From Kordia sp965283645 (GTDB lineage: Bacteria > Bacteroidota > Bacteroidia > Flavobacteriales > Flavobacteriaceae), in contig NZ_CBDIPG010000001.1 of NCBI RefSeq assembly GCF_965283645.1, positions 4,712,001 to 4,776,000 on the forward strand: a stretch of DNA of 64,000 nt, in the 5' to 3' direction. The position numbers were made by a program, and so were the translations under genes. The notes beneath the pieces are model-generated. The model had not been told where the DNA came from. It worked only from the letters and a program-made list of their open reading frames with translations, and made no database searches. Below are positions 17,450-25,732 of this stretch, in pieces (within the stretch, counting starts at the first letter, position 1; each line of letters starts with the position of its first letter).

Positions 17450-17635
17450 ATGAAAAAGAAAAATTTTAAATTAGCATTAGGAAAAAAAAGAATCTCAAGT
17501 TTAACATCTGATGAGTTAACAGGAGGAACACGAACATCTGACTTATGTTCAGTATTTTGTTCATTACAAGGTGGATGTGGAACAACAGGGCCAGCACCAA
17601 CAGATGACGATGCTTCGGCATGTAAGTGCCTTTAA
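17450..17635 (+). CDS. Orphan GG-leader Cys-rich peptide, class I lanthipeptide-precursor-like
   Basis: 61-aa peptide. The leader (FKLALGKKRISSLTSDELTGG) matches the Bacteroidota GG-type leader that annotation pipelines name 'class I lanthipeptide', with the double glycine at residues 25-26. The core holds five Cys and several Ser/Thr. A strong terminator follows 25 bases after the stop, so it is a single short transcript. No LanB/LanC dehydratase-cyclase, C39 exporter or other modifying enzyme is in this window. Whether it is modified, and how, is unknown. Confidence 0.75.
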   Translation: MKKKNFKLALGKKRISSLTSDELTGGTRTSDLCSVFCSLQGGCGTTGPAPTDDDASACKCL

Positions 17636-17660
17636 GTATAACGCACATAAAAAATTGCTA

Positions 17661-17687
17661 AAAGCGAACTTCGGTTCGCTTTTTTTA
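17661..17687 (+). terminator. Intrinsic terminator after the GG-leader peptide
   Basis: Stem AAAGCGAAC / GTTCGCTTT with a TTCG tetraloop (17661-17669 and 17674-17682) and a T-run to 17687. Confidence 0.9.
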
Positions 17688-17999
17688 TGTCTTAAAAGTA
17701 TCAAACAATAATCTGAAAATATCTTCAAGTAAAAGTCTTACAACTTCCAAAAAGCAGTTGCTTTTTCAACTTTCATCATTTCAAATAGTTACGTTACGTT
17801 TTAAAAATCATGCTTAAATCATACTGCATTTTACACGTAAGTTCTATCATTCAATAAGTAGTATAAAATCAAGATTTTCTCCTAAAAGCACCTTTTTAAA
17901 AAGGGTAAAAACACCATATCATAAAAAGGAATTTCACACCTGTTTCTCCATTGCTGACGATATAATTTTACAAAATCATTTTAATAAAATTCATACCAA
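17688..17999. other. Gene-free stretch upstream of the DUF4157-linked operon
   Basis: No ORF on either strand. It must hold the promoter for the ten-gene plus-strand set beginning at 18000, but I cannot point to a convincing -7/-33 pair. Confidence 0.4.
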
Positions 18000-19061
18000 A
18001 TGGAAAACACAGTAATTATCAATTCTATTGGAAATGCGACTCCAAGCGCATCCAAAGTACTATCGGACGCTTTAAAAGTTCCGCAAGATTACATCTTAAA
18101 ACTATTGTACAACGCACCTTCTATCTTATTTCAAAAAGTAGACGAAGAAACCGCTCAAAAAGCAGAAAACACACTTACAAAATTAGGCTTAGATGTTTCT
18201 ATTTATACAGAAGAAGATACGGTCGATTTAACAACGGAGTTAGTTGATATCAGCGTGAGTTTAGACGCTATATTGATGTTGCCAAAAGTAACAGCGCAAC
18301 TTGCTACATTTTTAGGATGTAAGCAATCAGAAGTATTAACTTTAATGCTAAACGAACCAAGTATTGTACTTGGAAATGTATCTGTTGCTACGGCAAAAGC
18401 ATTGCAAAAACGTACAGATGCAAATGTGCATTATTCAAATCCTCGAAAAGATGCATACACAATCTTAATTAGTAAAAAGGCTGAAAATACGCAGTTACGA
18501 AACATCGAAAAGGTTTTAAAAGTAAAAGCAAAAGAAACGGATGATGCATACGTAATTGAAAATGTATCCTATGATAATTCTCAATTATTATGGCGACAAC
18601 ACCAATCAAATAAAGCCGTAAAACTGATCAATCAAAGTCATCAACTTGTAACAGTAATGTTAGAAGATTTTGATGTTTCAAACGAAGCACATGCCACGTT
18701 TTTGGTTGAAAAAGTAGGAATGCCAAAAGAAATTTTAGAAGATGTGCATGCGGCACTTCCAATTGTATTGTTTGAAAATACAAATAGAAAAAATGCTACA
18801 GCAGTTGTTACTGATTGTTCTTCAATTGGATTAACAACAACTATTGAAAAAGATTTCAACTTTAAGAAAAGACTACAAGTTCAAGACATTGAAGATGTAG
18901 AAAAAGTAGCAACCATTCTCGGACAATTTATCGCCAAAGAAGAACTGCCAAAAGCTGGTGCAACAAGCTGGATAAGCAAAGAGGAAGTTCCTCCATTAAT
19001 TGCTAGATATCTCTTAGCACAATTAGAACAACTAACGTGTAACCCTGAAATCATCAATTAA
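18000..19061 (+). CDS. Protein with L7/L12-CTD-like repeats, unknown function
   Basis: 353-aa cytoplasmic-looking protein, first gene of the unassigned operon. Three stretches (about residues 5-70, 81-150 and 213-285) share a pattern of strand, 'xxxALKVP-xxIL-xxLxxxPxIL', 'VxxETAxKxxxxLxxLGxxVxIY', like the C-terminal domain of ribosomal protein L7/L12 (ClpS-like fold) where a proline strand is followed by two helices and a strand. The resemblance is by eye only. The remaining region (150-212) may be another alpha/beta unit. No signal peptide, no catalytic motif. The next gene starts 2 bases after the stop, so translation is coupled. I infer a scaffolding or carrier-loading role for the system, nothing firmer. 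Confidence 0.75.
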   Translation: MENTVIINSIGNATPSASKVLSDALKVPQDYILKLLYNAPSILFQKVDEETAQKAENTLTKLGLDVSIYTEEDTVDLTTELVDISVSLDAILMLPKVTAQLATFLGCKQSEVLTLMLNEPSIVLGNVSVATAKALQKRTDANVHYSNPRKDAYTILISKKAENTQLRNIEKVLKVKAKETDDAYVIENVSYDNSQLLWRQHQSNKAVKLINQSHQLVTVMLEDFDVSNEAHATFLVEKVGMPKEILEDVHAALPIVLFENTNRKNATAVVTDCSSIGLTTTIEKDFNFKKRLQVQDIEDVEKVATILGQFIAKEELPKAGATSWISKEEVPPLIARYLLAQLEQLTCNPEIIN

Positions 19062-19062
19062 T

Positions 19063-19605
19063 ATGGAAACAAATATGTTACACTACAGAATTGCTGAACG
19101 TGGAAAAATACATGCTTTAGACAAAAATCATAAAGAAGCATTACGTCACTACAAAGAAGCAATGAAATTGGCTCAGCAAGGAGAAGATAGCGAATTGTTT
19201 TACCAACATTACAGTCAATGTGTAATGGAATCGTTGGAACTCTCAGGAGCGCATGATCAGGTAATATCGTTTTGCGAAAACTATCGTTCGTTCTTGCAAG
19301 AAAAAGAACAAGATGTTTTAGTAAGGAAACACAATGGATTTGTTAGTGAACGTCAAGCAATTCAGCATGTACTAAAAGAAGAACCTGAAGAAGCAAAAGA
19401 GCTATTACAAGAAGTTCAAAAAGACCTTGGAAAAGGCAAACAACCAATTACAGACGAACTTTTAGGTTGGTTACAAAGAGGATACAAAGTCAATAGAGAT
19501 CAATTAACACGATTACAAAAAAAACATAATTATTTCATTGTGAGAAAAGAATCAGTCAATCCAAAAATTGCCATGGATTTGCCTGAAGGCGTTTCTCCTT
19601 TCTAA
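19063..19605 (+). CDS. TPR-like helical protein, unknown function
   Basis: 180-aa helical protein, second in the operon. Residues about 8-75 (RGKIHALDKNHKEALRHYKEAMKLAQQGEDSELFYQHYSQ) look like a pair of tetratricopeptide-type helices; the remainder is charged and helical. It has no signal peptide and no catalytic residue that I can name. TPR proteins usually hold other proteins together, so it may be a chaperone or adaptor for the paralogous proteins that follow; this is inference from the context only. Confidence 0.7.
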   Translation: METNMLHYRIAERGKIHALDKNHKEALRHYKEAMKLAQQGEDSELFYQHYSQCVMESLELSGAHDQVISFCENYRSFLQEKEQDVLVRKHNGFVSERQAIQHVLKEEPEEAKELLQEVQKDLGKGKQPITDELLGWLQRGYKVNRDQLTRLQKKHNYFIVRKESVNPKIAMDLPEGVSPF

Positions 19606-19627
19606 CACTTAAAACTCGAAACAAAAA

Positions 19628-21448
19628 ATGGCAGACATTAAAACATTTGATCAAGGATCAAAAATACTACAAAACGTAGACGTGAGTAGTATGGTAACAG
19701 CGCTCGCTCTGGGAATTGCAGAGGCTCAAGAGCGACTCGACACGAACTCGGTATCACAGCTCATAAGGCTTTCAGAAAGTAAAGTAGCTGGGAAATCATT
19801 ACTAGAACTAGGATTTCAACCTGCATTTTACGCGTTTGATTATGCTGATATTTCGGCACAAATAAGCTTAAAAATGGCAGTCAAAGAAGAAGTTGAAGTT
19901 GACTTTAGTTTAGCTGTTGATTACAAAAACAACAAAACTTTTGACCAAAACTTTTTTGATGATTTAAAAGACAGCAAAAAAGAATCGTTAAGTCAGTATT
20001 CCAAAACACAAAAAGACATCTCGTTAGAAGCCAAAACTTCTAAAGATATTAGCATCAACGAAAAAACGTTTAAAGTTCACAAAGAAGAAGGTTCGTATTC
20101 TAAAATAGAAAAAACGAAAGAACAAATGCGTGATGAATCGAAAGAGCTTCGTGTAGAAAGTGTAATCAAAGACGAAAAAGTACTTGATAATATCACAGCG
20201 ACAGAAGTGTATATTGCAAAAGAAGGTGGATATGTAGTTATTAGAGAACCTTATATTCATACAGATATTGAAGGGTTACTAAAATTAGATGCAACGTATG
20301 TACCGACTTCAAGTTCATCAATTCCACAAATCACAATCAAAACAGGAAGTCCAGCTAAGAAATTTAATAAAGAAGTTGATTTTACAACAACACTAGGGAA
20401 TGCAAGAACTTTAAATGGTGGAACTGTAGTTGGAATCAATTCAACAGGAATTTATAGAGTTGCAGGTAAAAAAGTATTTGAATTCTATTTTGGGTGGGAT
20501 AAATTTGATATTGATTATACCTATTCTACAGGAGTCAAAGCTGATGCAACTAATAAGGATGACATGACCGTATTAGCAATGTTGCTCAAAAGAGATACAA
20601 CACTAAATGTAACAGTTAAAGGATTTACAGATGGAAGTGGAAGTACAAGTCAAGCAAATACAGATTATAACCAAAAACTTGGGCAAAAAAGAGCGGATGC
20701 TTTCAGAAGCGAATTAAGCAAAATAGCAGGTGTAACATTTACAAATACGCGTGTGAAAACTGAAACAGAAGGTGAGTCTTTAGCAAGTGGGAGTACAACA
20801 AAAGATGCAGCTATTCGTAAAATTACAGTTGAATTTCCAGCGAGTTCACCAGATTACATCTTATTTAATGGTGGGCAAATAGGTCTTTCGGCAAGTCCAC
20901 AAACGAATAGTTCTCCAGATTACTTTGTATATGTAGCAGCTGATAACACGCCAACGCCAGCAAATACAAAAGTTGTTTTTACATACGGAGGTGATACGTA
21001 TACGTTACGAGAAGGGAATACAAATCATTTATCTTTTTCGGGAAGTAGTAGCGCAAAGCACGGAAAGTTATTCATGGAAAAAGTAAATGAAACGTATTAC
21101 GTATTACATGAAGAAACGAAGATCAATTACTTTATTCATTCCAAAGAAAACAAAGAAGTAGATGTAAAAGTGAATAATGAGTCTTCTACCACAATGGATA
21201 AAGAATCAACAGAAATTTATGTTGGTGAAACGGAAAATGAATTTTCTAAACTAAAGAAATCTTCTCAAGATTTTAAAGGAGATCGTTCGTTGGCAATTAG
21301 TGGTTCGTTAGATGTACGATATGCACGACAGTTTAACATGTCTGTAGAAGGAAATGCTTCGGTGTCAGCCAGAATGATTTCAGTACCGCCACCAACAGCG
21401 TTAGAAAACTACATTCAATCGTTAACAAATACCACAACTTCAAACTAA
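19628..21448 (+). CDS. Paralog 1 of the 'AQ-x-LD/LGF-PTFY' family, with OmpA-like insertion
   Basis: 606 aa. The core of the family is split: residues 20-85 carry MVTALALGIAEAQERLDTN and the LLELGFQPAFYAF motif, and residues 555-606 carry YARQFNMSVEGNASVSARMI with a final 'VPPPTALENYI'. Between them lies an inserted region: a charged segment (100-190), a beta segment (190-280), and an OmpA-like peptidoglycan-binding domain at about 287-403 (VKGFTDGSGSTSQANTDYN-x-KLGQKRADAFRSEL), then a beta region. There is no signal peptide, which is odd for an OmpA domain. Four bases separate its stop from the next paralog. It looks like a family member that acquired additional domains. Confidence 0.8.
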   Translation: MADIKTFDQGSKILQNVDVSSMVTALALGIAEAQERLDTNSVSQLIRLSESKVAGKSLLELGFQPAFYAFDYADISAQISLKMAVKEEVEVDFSLAVDYKNNKTFDQNFFDDLKDSKKESLSQYSKTQKDISLEAKTSKDISINEKTFKVHKEEGSYSKIEKTKEQMRDESKELRVESVIKDEKVLDNITATEVYIAKEGGYVVIREPYIHTDIEGLLKLDATYVPTSSSSIPQITIKTGSPAKKFNKEVDFTTTLGNARTLNGGTVVGINSTGIYRVAGKKVFEFYFGWDKFDIDYTYSTGVKADATNKDDMTVLAMLLKRDTTLNVTVKGFTDGSGSTSQANTDYNQKLGQKRADAFRSELSKIAGVTFTNTRVKTETEGESLASGSTTKDAAIRKITVEFPASSPDYILFNGGQIGLSASPQTNSSPDYFVYVAADNTPTPANTKVVFTYGGDTYTLREGNTNHLSFSGSSSAKHGKLFMEKVNETYYVLHEETKINYFIHSKENKEVDVKVNNESSTTMDKESTEIYVGETENEFSKLKKSSQDFKGDRSLAISGSLDVRYARQFNMSVEGNASVSARMISVPPPTALENYIQSLTNTTTSN

Positions 21449-21451
21449 TTA

Positions 21452-21997
21452 TTGATGAGTACAACGCCTAAAGTAATCCAACAAATTACCAATGCTCCAT
21501 TGCCGATGATGTTAGAAAAGCTCGGAATGTCAATTGCCAATGCGCAATCGGCGTTAGATGCAAACTCTATTCGGTTGGCAAATGAATTGGCAGCGGTAAA
21601 AATTAATATAGGTGATGAAGAATATAATTTATTAAGCCTTGGTTTTGCACCAACATTTTATGCTTTTACAGAAGCTTCTGTAGAAATGAAAATGGAATTT
21701 TCTATGGCTGAATCTGAAAGCTACGGAGGCGCATTAGGATTCAGCTTTGGAAAAGGCAGTAGCTCAAACAACAGTTCGAGCGGTAGCAATAGCAATACTT
21801 CAGGTACTACTACGAGTTCTAATAGTGCAAGCAACGATTCCACCTCTACACAAATGTTTGGAGTTTCTATATCAGCACATTATGCACGTAAATATTCTAC
21901 ATCGGCAGAAGGCTCATCATCAATTGCGGCAAAAATAGTTTCATTGCCAGCACCTGATATTTATTTTGAAATACTAAAATCAACAATAGATAAATAA
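21452..21997 (+). CDS. Paralog 2 of the 'AQ-x-LD/LGF-PTFY' family
   Basis: 181 aa, close to the minimal form. The motifs are APLPMMLEKLGMSIANAQSALDANS, LLSLGFAPTFYAF and EMKMEFSMAES, then a Ser/Asn-rich linker (about residues 105-135) and a C-terminal YARKYSTSAEGSSSIAAKIVS ending in 'LPAPDIYFEIL'. The product is probably a cytoplasmic beta-rich protein; there is no signal peptide. The function of the family is unknown to me. It starts at ATG 21452 (ATGATG; 21455 is also possible). It belongs to the same operon as the flanking paralogs. Confidence 0.8.
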   Translation: MMSTTPKVIQQITNAPLPMMLEKLGMSIANAQSALDANSIRLANELAAVKINIGDEEYNLLSLGFAPTFYAFTEASVEMKMEFSMAESESYGGALGFSFGKGSSSNNSSSGSNSNTSGTTTSSNSASNDSTSTQMFGVSISAHYARKYSTSAEGSSSIAAKIVSLPAPDIYFEILKSTIDK

Positions 21998-22026
21998 AAA
22001 TAACAATTTTAAAAAAAACAAAAATT

Positions 22027-22971
22027 ATGTTTCATAAAAATCCAGAAATAGGGCAAGAGTTACTAAATGTACCTATGGGAGAAATGATTGAGAAAATGGC
22101 AACATCTATTGCCAATGCACAAATGGCGTTAGACTCTAACTCAATCGAAGTAGCAGAAATGATGGGCGGATTAAGTCCTGTCAAATCTACCATTAACGGA
22201 AAAGAATTTATCAACTTCAAAGACAGTCGTGTATTTTTCGGAAAGGAAAAATTACAATTATCAGATGCTGTCGAATTATACAATTCAAACACAGATCAAG
22301 CGTATAGAGCATCTATTGAATCTAAACTTCAAGCTGGAGAAACAGAACCAGCTTTCGATAGACCAATAGTGAAAGTTACTGGAGATCCAAAAACTAACAC
22401 TACAAAATTTACACCTGATAATGAAAAAAATGCGGGTGTATATTATAGACATGTAACCTCAGGACAATCTCCAACTACTACGTTTTATAAATATGATTCA
22501 GAAAATAGTGTATATGTTGAGTTAAATGGTGATCCAGGAAAGGAAATACCAGTTGCAATTGCTGGGAAAAAAATGTTAGTGCCAGGTACACCAGAAAGAA
22601 CAGTATTTCTTCCACAACGTTTATCCATGTTAGAACTTGGTTTTTCGCCAACATTCTATCAATTTGTTGATACAATTATCAAAGTTGCGATCACAATCAA
22701 GTTTACGAGAGAAGGTTCGTCTTCGTATGAATACAAAAGAAATTCAAAAAGTACGGACAGAAGTATTGGTTTTAGCTGGAGAAGAGGTTTAAAAGCCAAT
22801 AATACAGTAACTACTACGCAAGTCAATGCAAATTTTTCTCAGAAATATAGCTATTCCGCAGAAGGCTCAAGTTTGTTACAAACGAAACTCGTTCCAATCC
22901 CGCCACCAGCGGCATTAGAAGAGCGTGTTCAACAGCAAATGGCAATTGCTAGAGAAGAAGGAGAAAACTAG
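22027..22971 (+). CDS. Paralog 3 of the 'AQ-x-LD/LGF-PTFY' family, with insertion
   Basis: 314 aa. The N-terminal motif is VPMGEMIEKMATSIANAQMALDSNS. An inserted domain of about 140 residues (roughly 55-195, starting after 'MGGLSPVK') separates it from LSMLELGFSPTFYQF; the second half then follows the family pattern to SQKYSYSAEGSSLLQTKL and 'PIPPPAALEERV'. Here the insertion lies before the PTFY motif, in a different place from that of paralog 1, which means insertions have occurred independently at two sites. The insert is rich in Lys/Asp/Thr and has no domain that I recognise. Confidence 0.8.
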   Translation: MFHKNPEIGQELLNVPMGEMIEKMATSIANAQMALDSNSIEVAEMMGGLSPVKSTINGKEFINFKDSRVFFGKEKLQLSDAVELYNSNTDQAYRASIESKLQAGETEPAFDRPIVKVTGDPKTNTTKFTPDNEKNAGVYYRHVTSGQSPTTTFYKYDSENSVYVELNGDPGKEIPVAIAGKKMLVPGTPERTVFLPQRLSMLELGFSPTFYQFVDTIIKVAITIKFTREGSSSYEYKRNSKSTDRSIGFSWRRGLKANNTVTTTQVNANFSQKYSYSAEGSSLLQTKLVPIPPPAALEERVQQQMAIAREEGEN

Positions 22972-22976
22972 TATTC

Positions 22977-23450
22977 ATGGGAAGAATTACCAGAGAAATA
23001 CAAAATGCACCCTTACCCGAGATGATCAAGTCTCTGGGTATAGGGATTGCAGAAGCGCAACGAGCTTTGGATAGAGTTTCTATGGATTTGGCAAAAGAAC
23101 TTGTAAATACAAAAGTAGAAATGGGCGGAGAAGAATATAGCCTATTGTCTTTAGGCTTTACACCAACATTTTACCAATTTGTAGATACATTTTTTGAATG
23201 TAAAATGTCTGTTTCCATGATGGAATCAAGAGAATTTGGAGCTTCCGTATCTGTAAGTGGAGGATTTAGTGTCGGATTTGCGGCTGTAAGTGCTTCCGTT
23301 TCGGCTAGCTATTCACAAAAATATCAATACTCTGCAGAAGCAAGTTCATTAGTCAGAACCAAATTAGTAACCGTTCCAAATCCACCAGTATTTGAACAAC
23401 GTTTACAAGCAATGATTCAAGCTGAATTGGATAGTAAAAAACCGATATAA
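22977..23450 (+). CDS. Paralog 4, minimal form of the 'AQ-x-LD/LGF-PTFY' family
   Basis: 157 aa, the shortest and cleanest member and a good reference for the family: NAPLPEMIKSLGIGIAEAQRALDRVS, LLSLGFTPTFYQF, ECKMSVSMMESRE, a Gly/Ser/Ala/Val-rich beta stretch, SQKYQYSAEASSLVRTKL and a final 'VPNPPVFEQRLQAM'. The pattern is one amphipathic helix, a hydrophobic strand pair and a small beta sandwich. No signal peptide. DUF2589 proteins have a similar 'PL..LI..PL.A...AQ' helix; that comparison is from memory and is not strong. Confidence 0.8.
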   Translation: MGRITREIQNAPLPEMIKSLGIGIAEAQRALDRVSMDLAKELVNTKVEMGGEEYSLLSLGFTPTFYQFVDTFFECKMSVSMMESREFGASVSVSGGFSVGFAAVSASVSASYSQKYQYSAEASSLVRTKLVTVPNPPVFEQRLQAMIQAELDSKKPI

Positions 23451-23480
23451 ATATCAAATTCTAATACCAAATATATACAC

Positions 23481-25013
23481 ATGGCTAAGCATTGGAAAAG
23501 TTTTGTTAAGAAAGAAGAAACTCCAAAGAAGGAAAACGAAGAACTTGTAGAAATTACTTCGCTACTTTCTCCAGAAGGAAAGAAAACAGACAAATCATTA
23601 GAAGATGTAGCCGAATTTAACTCAAACTTAAAGTCATTAATTGAAGAGCAAAAACAGCTTGAAGATCAAATGGCAACATTGACTGGTAAGAAGAAAGATT
23701 CGAATGTAGATAAAAGGTATCAGAATGACATAAAAACGATTGATCAAAAGAAGAAAGAAGAACAAACTGCAACAGCAAAGCGACAAAAACGAAAAGAAAG
23801 CCATCGAAAAAAGCATGATGATCGTTGGAATGTGGAACCATCTTTTACTCCGAAAAAGAAAGATATTGCACACGTTCCTTCAATTTCTGAGAAAAGCAAA
23901 AAAGCAAAAATTGATAGCGATTTTTTACGCAAAAAGAAAGCTTCTAAGCCAGTTTCAAGTATTCCAAAACCTCAAAAGAAGGTAGACAAACCGAGAACAA
24001 TCGTATCAAAAAAGAAGAAGCCAACAACAATTATTCAGTATGGTGAAAAAGTTCAAAAAGAGAACACACTTGTTGACAATTTTACGAAGATACGAAAGAA
24101 GTCAACAACAGGAATTCCTGTAAAAACAGTAAAAAAGCCAACAACGCAAAAACCAAAAAGGCACGAAAAAACACTGTTAAAAAATATAGGAAAACGGAAA
24201 ACAACAGCTGTAATTTCTAAAAAGAAAAAACCAGTTGCAACAATTTCGGATTCTATAAAAAAAGGCACGAAAAGCGTAACTTCTTTCATCAATAATTCAG
24301 TTCAGAAAAAGCAACTTGAAGCATTACAACCAATTGTGAAAGCCGCTTCTAAAAAGATTGAATTAGTTAATACGACCGCTAAAAAAGTAACGAAAGTTGC
24401 AAAAACGGTTCGGAAAGTTCAAAAAACTGGAAACGATGTACAGAAAGGAATTGAAAAAGTAACATCTGTTGCAAAATCACCTGCATTGCAAAAAGTGAGC
24501 AAAGGTGTATTAAAAGCAACAGGAATTGTTAATAAAGTTGGAAAGAATCTGAACAAAGTAACCAATACGATCAACACGGTTCAAAAAACTGGAAATGAGC
24601 TACAAACTGGAATCGAAAAAGTAACTTCTGTTGTAAAATCTTCAGAATTGAAAAAAGTAAGCAACGGTTTGTCTCAAGGAATTGGAATCGTAAATAAAGT
24701 TGGAAAGAAACTGAATAAAGTTGACAAGTTATTCAATACCGCAACTAAGCAGTTAGACAAAACTCAAAAGGTTGCGAAACTGTTTGATAGAAAGCTAAAA
24801 GCGGTTGATTTTATTAGTATTAATGATAAAAAAAACACGAATGGTTTCGATTTTGATTTTTTGCAAAACAAACAAACAAAAAAAGAAGAAACACACGGTT
24901 TTGATGTCGGGAATAAAAAGCTAGCTATTAATCTTGATACGATAAAAAGCATCAAGAAAGATGTAGACGGCTTGAAAAATGTCAAAAAGAAAAAAGACAG
25001 TTTCTCATTTTAA
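23481..25013 (+). CDS. Lysine-rich repetitive protein, unknown function
   Basis: 510 aa, extremely basic: Lys makes up a large fraction of the sequence, with Thr, Val and Gln also frequent. The N-terminal half (1-260) is charged low-complexity sequence. From about residue 300 the sequence turns into helical repeats; two copies of a 54-residue unit are evident (start VQKTGNDVQKGIEKVTSVAK and VQKTGNELQTGIEKVTSVVK; DNA offset 162 bases, 24417 and 24579). The repeat suggests a filamentous or coiled structure. It could bind nucleic acid or acidic polymer. Antisense ORFs across it are hydrophobic shadows and are not genes. Confidence 0.75.
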   Translation: MAKHWKSFVKKEETPKKENEELVEITSLLSPEGKKTDKSLEDVAEFNSNLKSLIEEQKQLEDQMATLTGKKKDSNVDKRYQNDIKTIDQKKKEEQTATAKRQKRKESHRKKHDDRWNVEPSFTPKKKDIAHVPSISEKSKKAKIDSDFLRKKKASKPVSSIPKPQKKVDKPRTIVSKKKKPTTIIQYGEKVQKENTLVDNFTKIRKKSTTGIPVKTVKKPTTQKPKRHEKTLLKNIGKRKTTAVISKKKKPVATISDSIKKGTKSVTSFINNSVQKKQLEALQPIVKAASKKIELVNTTAKKVTKVAKTVRKVQKTGNDVQKGIEKVTSVAKSPALQKVSKGVLKATGIVNKVGKNLNKVTNTINTVQKTGNELQTGIEKVTSVVKSSELKKVSNGLSQGIGIVNKVGKKLNKVDKLFNTATKQLDKTQKVAKLFDRKLKAVDFISINDKKNTNGFDFDFLQNKQTKKEETHGFDVGNKKLAINLDTIKSIKKDVDGLKNVKKKKDSFSF

Positions 25014-25024
25014 AAATATACACA

Positions 25025-25729
25025 ATGAGCACAGTAAATAACGCATTAACGCTAAAGCAAATACTATTAGGAATTTCCGATAGTTTAAACGAGGCACAAA
25101 ATCATCTCAGGAATGTAAAACCTTACGATGAATTTGGTAGACCGAATACTTTATATACATTACCATACTTAGACTTTAATTTGCAAGTAGAAGCAGAGTT
25201 TGAAAAAGAAACGAGTACGGAAACACAAACTTCTCAAAGTCCAGAATCGCTTCCATATTCGCGAGCATACAATAAAGGATATGAACGTGCATTGGCTTTT
25301 AAACCTGTTGCGAACACAACAACAGATACAAAAGCAACCAACAAAGTAACGAGTACAATTTCTGGACGATTTGTAGCAGTTGTTCCCAATGAAGGATTGC
25401 CGCAAATGATTATCAATGCAACGCCCAAGCAAACGTCAAATATTCATATATATGATATCGATGTTGAGGTTTTTAACGCTGCAGGCGAAAAGATATCAGA
25501 CGCGTTGGTTGAGTTTAATTACCATCAAACAAAAACTGAGTTATTAAATCCTAATGCGACATTAGGTCATGGAACTTCGTTCTTAAACACAAGCGAAATT
25601 AGAACAGATGCCAATGGTAAAGCAAAAACACAAGTGACAGTTGATGCTGTTGATTTTGCAAACGGACATATTTTAATTATCGAAGTAAATGTAGGAAATG
25701 TGCTCACTAAAATCTCAATTCAAAAATAA
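25025..25729 (+). CDS. Diverged paralog 5 with C-terminal Ig-like domain
   Basis: 234 aa. The N-terminal 60 residues keep a faint form of the family pattern (LKQILLGISDSLNEAQNHLRNV, then a hydrophobic 'LPYLDFNLQVEAEFE'), and 'GRFVAVVPNEGLPQMI' (about 118-133) corresponds to the C-terminal 'KLV-x-VP-P' element. After it comes a beta-sandwich (about 140-234) with the Asx-Gly turn TDANGKAKTQVTVDA, typical of bacterial Ig-like (Big_1/carboxypeptidase-regulatory) domains. The protein seems to be a fusion of the family core and a binding domain. No signal peptide. Confidence 0.7.
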   Translation: MSTVNNALTLKQILLGISDSLNEAQNHLRNVKPYDEFGRPNTLYTLPYLDFNLQVEAEFEKETSTETQTSQSPESLPYSRAYNKGYERALAFKPVANTTTDTKATNKVTSTISGRFVAVVPNEGLPQMIINATPKQTSNIHIYDIDVEVFNAAGEKISDALVEFNYHQTKTELLNPNATLGHGTSFLNTSEIRTDANGKAKTQVTVDAVDFANGHILIIEVNVGNVLTKISIQK

Positions 25730-25732
25730 GTC

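Noticed and set aside
23637..23932. Hydrophobic minus-strand ORFs opposite the lysine-rich protein
   Set aside because: They are antisense shadows: Lys codons read backwards give Phe/Leu-rich frames.
24417..24740. Regular DNA repeats as a CRISPR array or satellite
   Set aside because: The 162-base repeat lies inside a coding frame and equals 54 codons; the protein repeat is the real unit.
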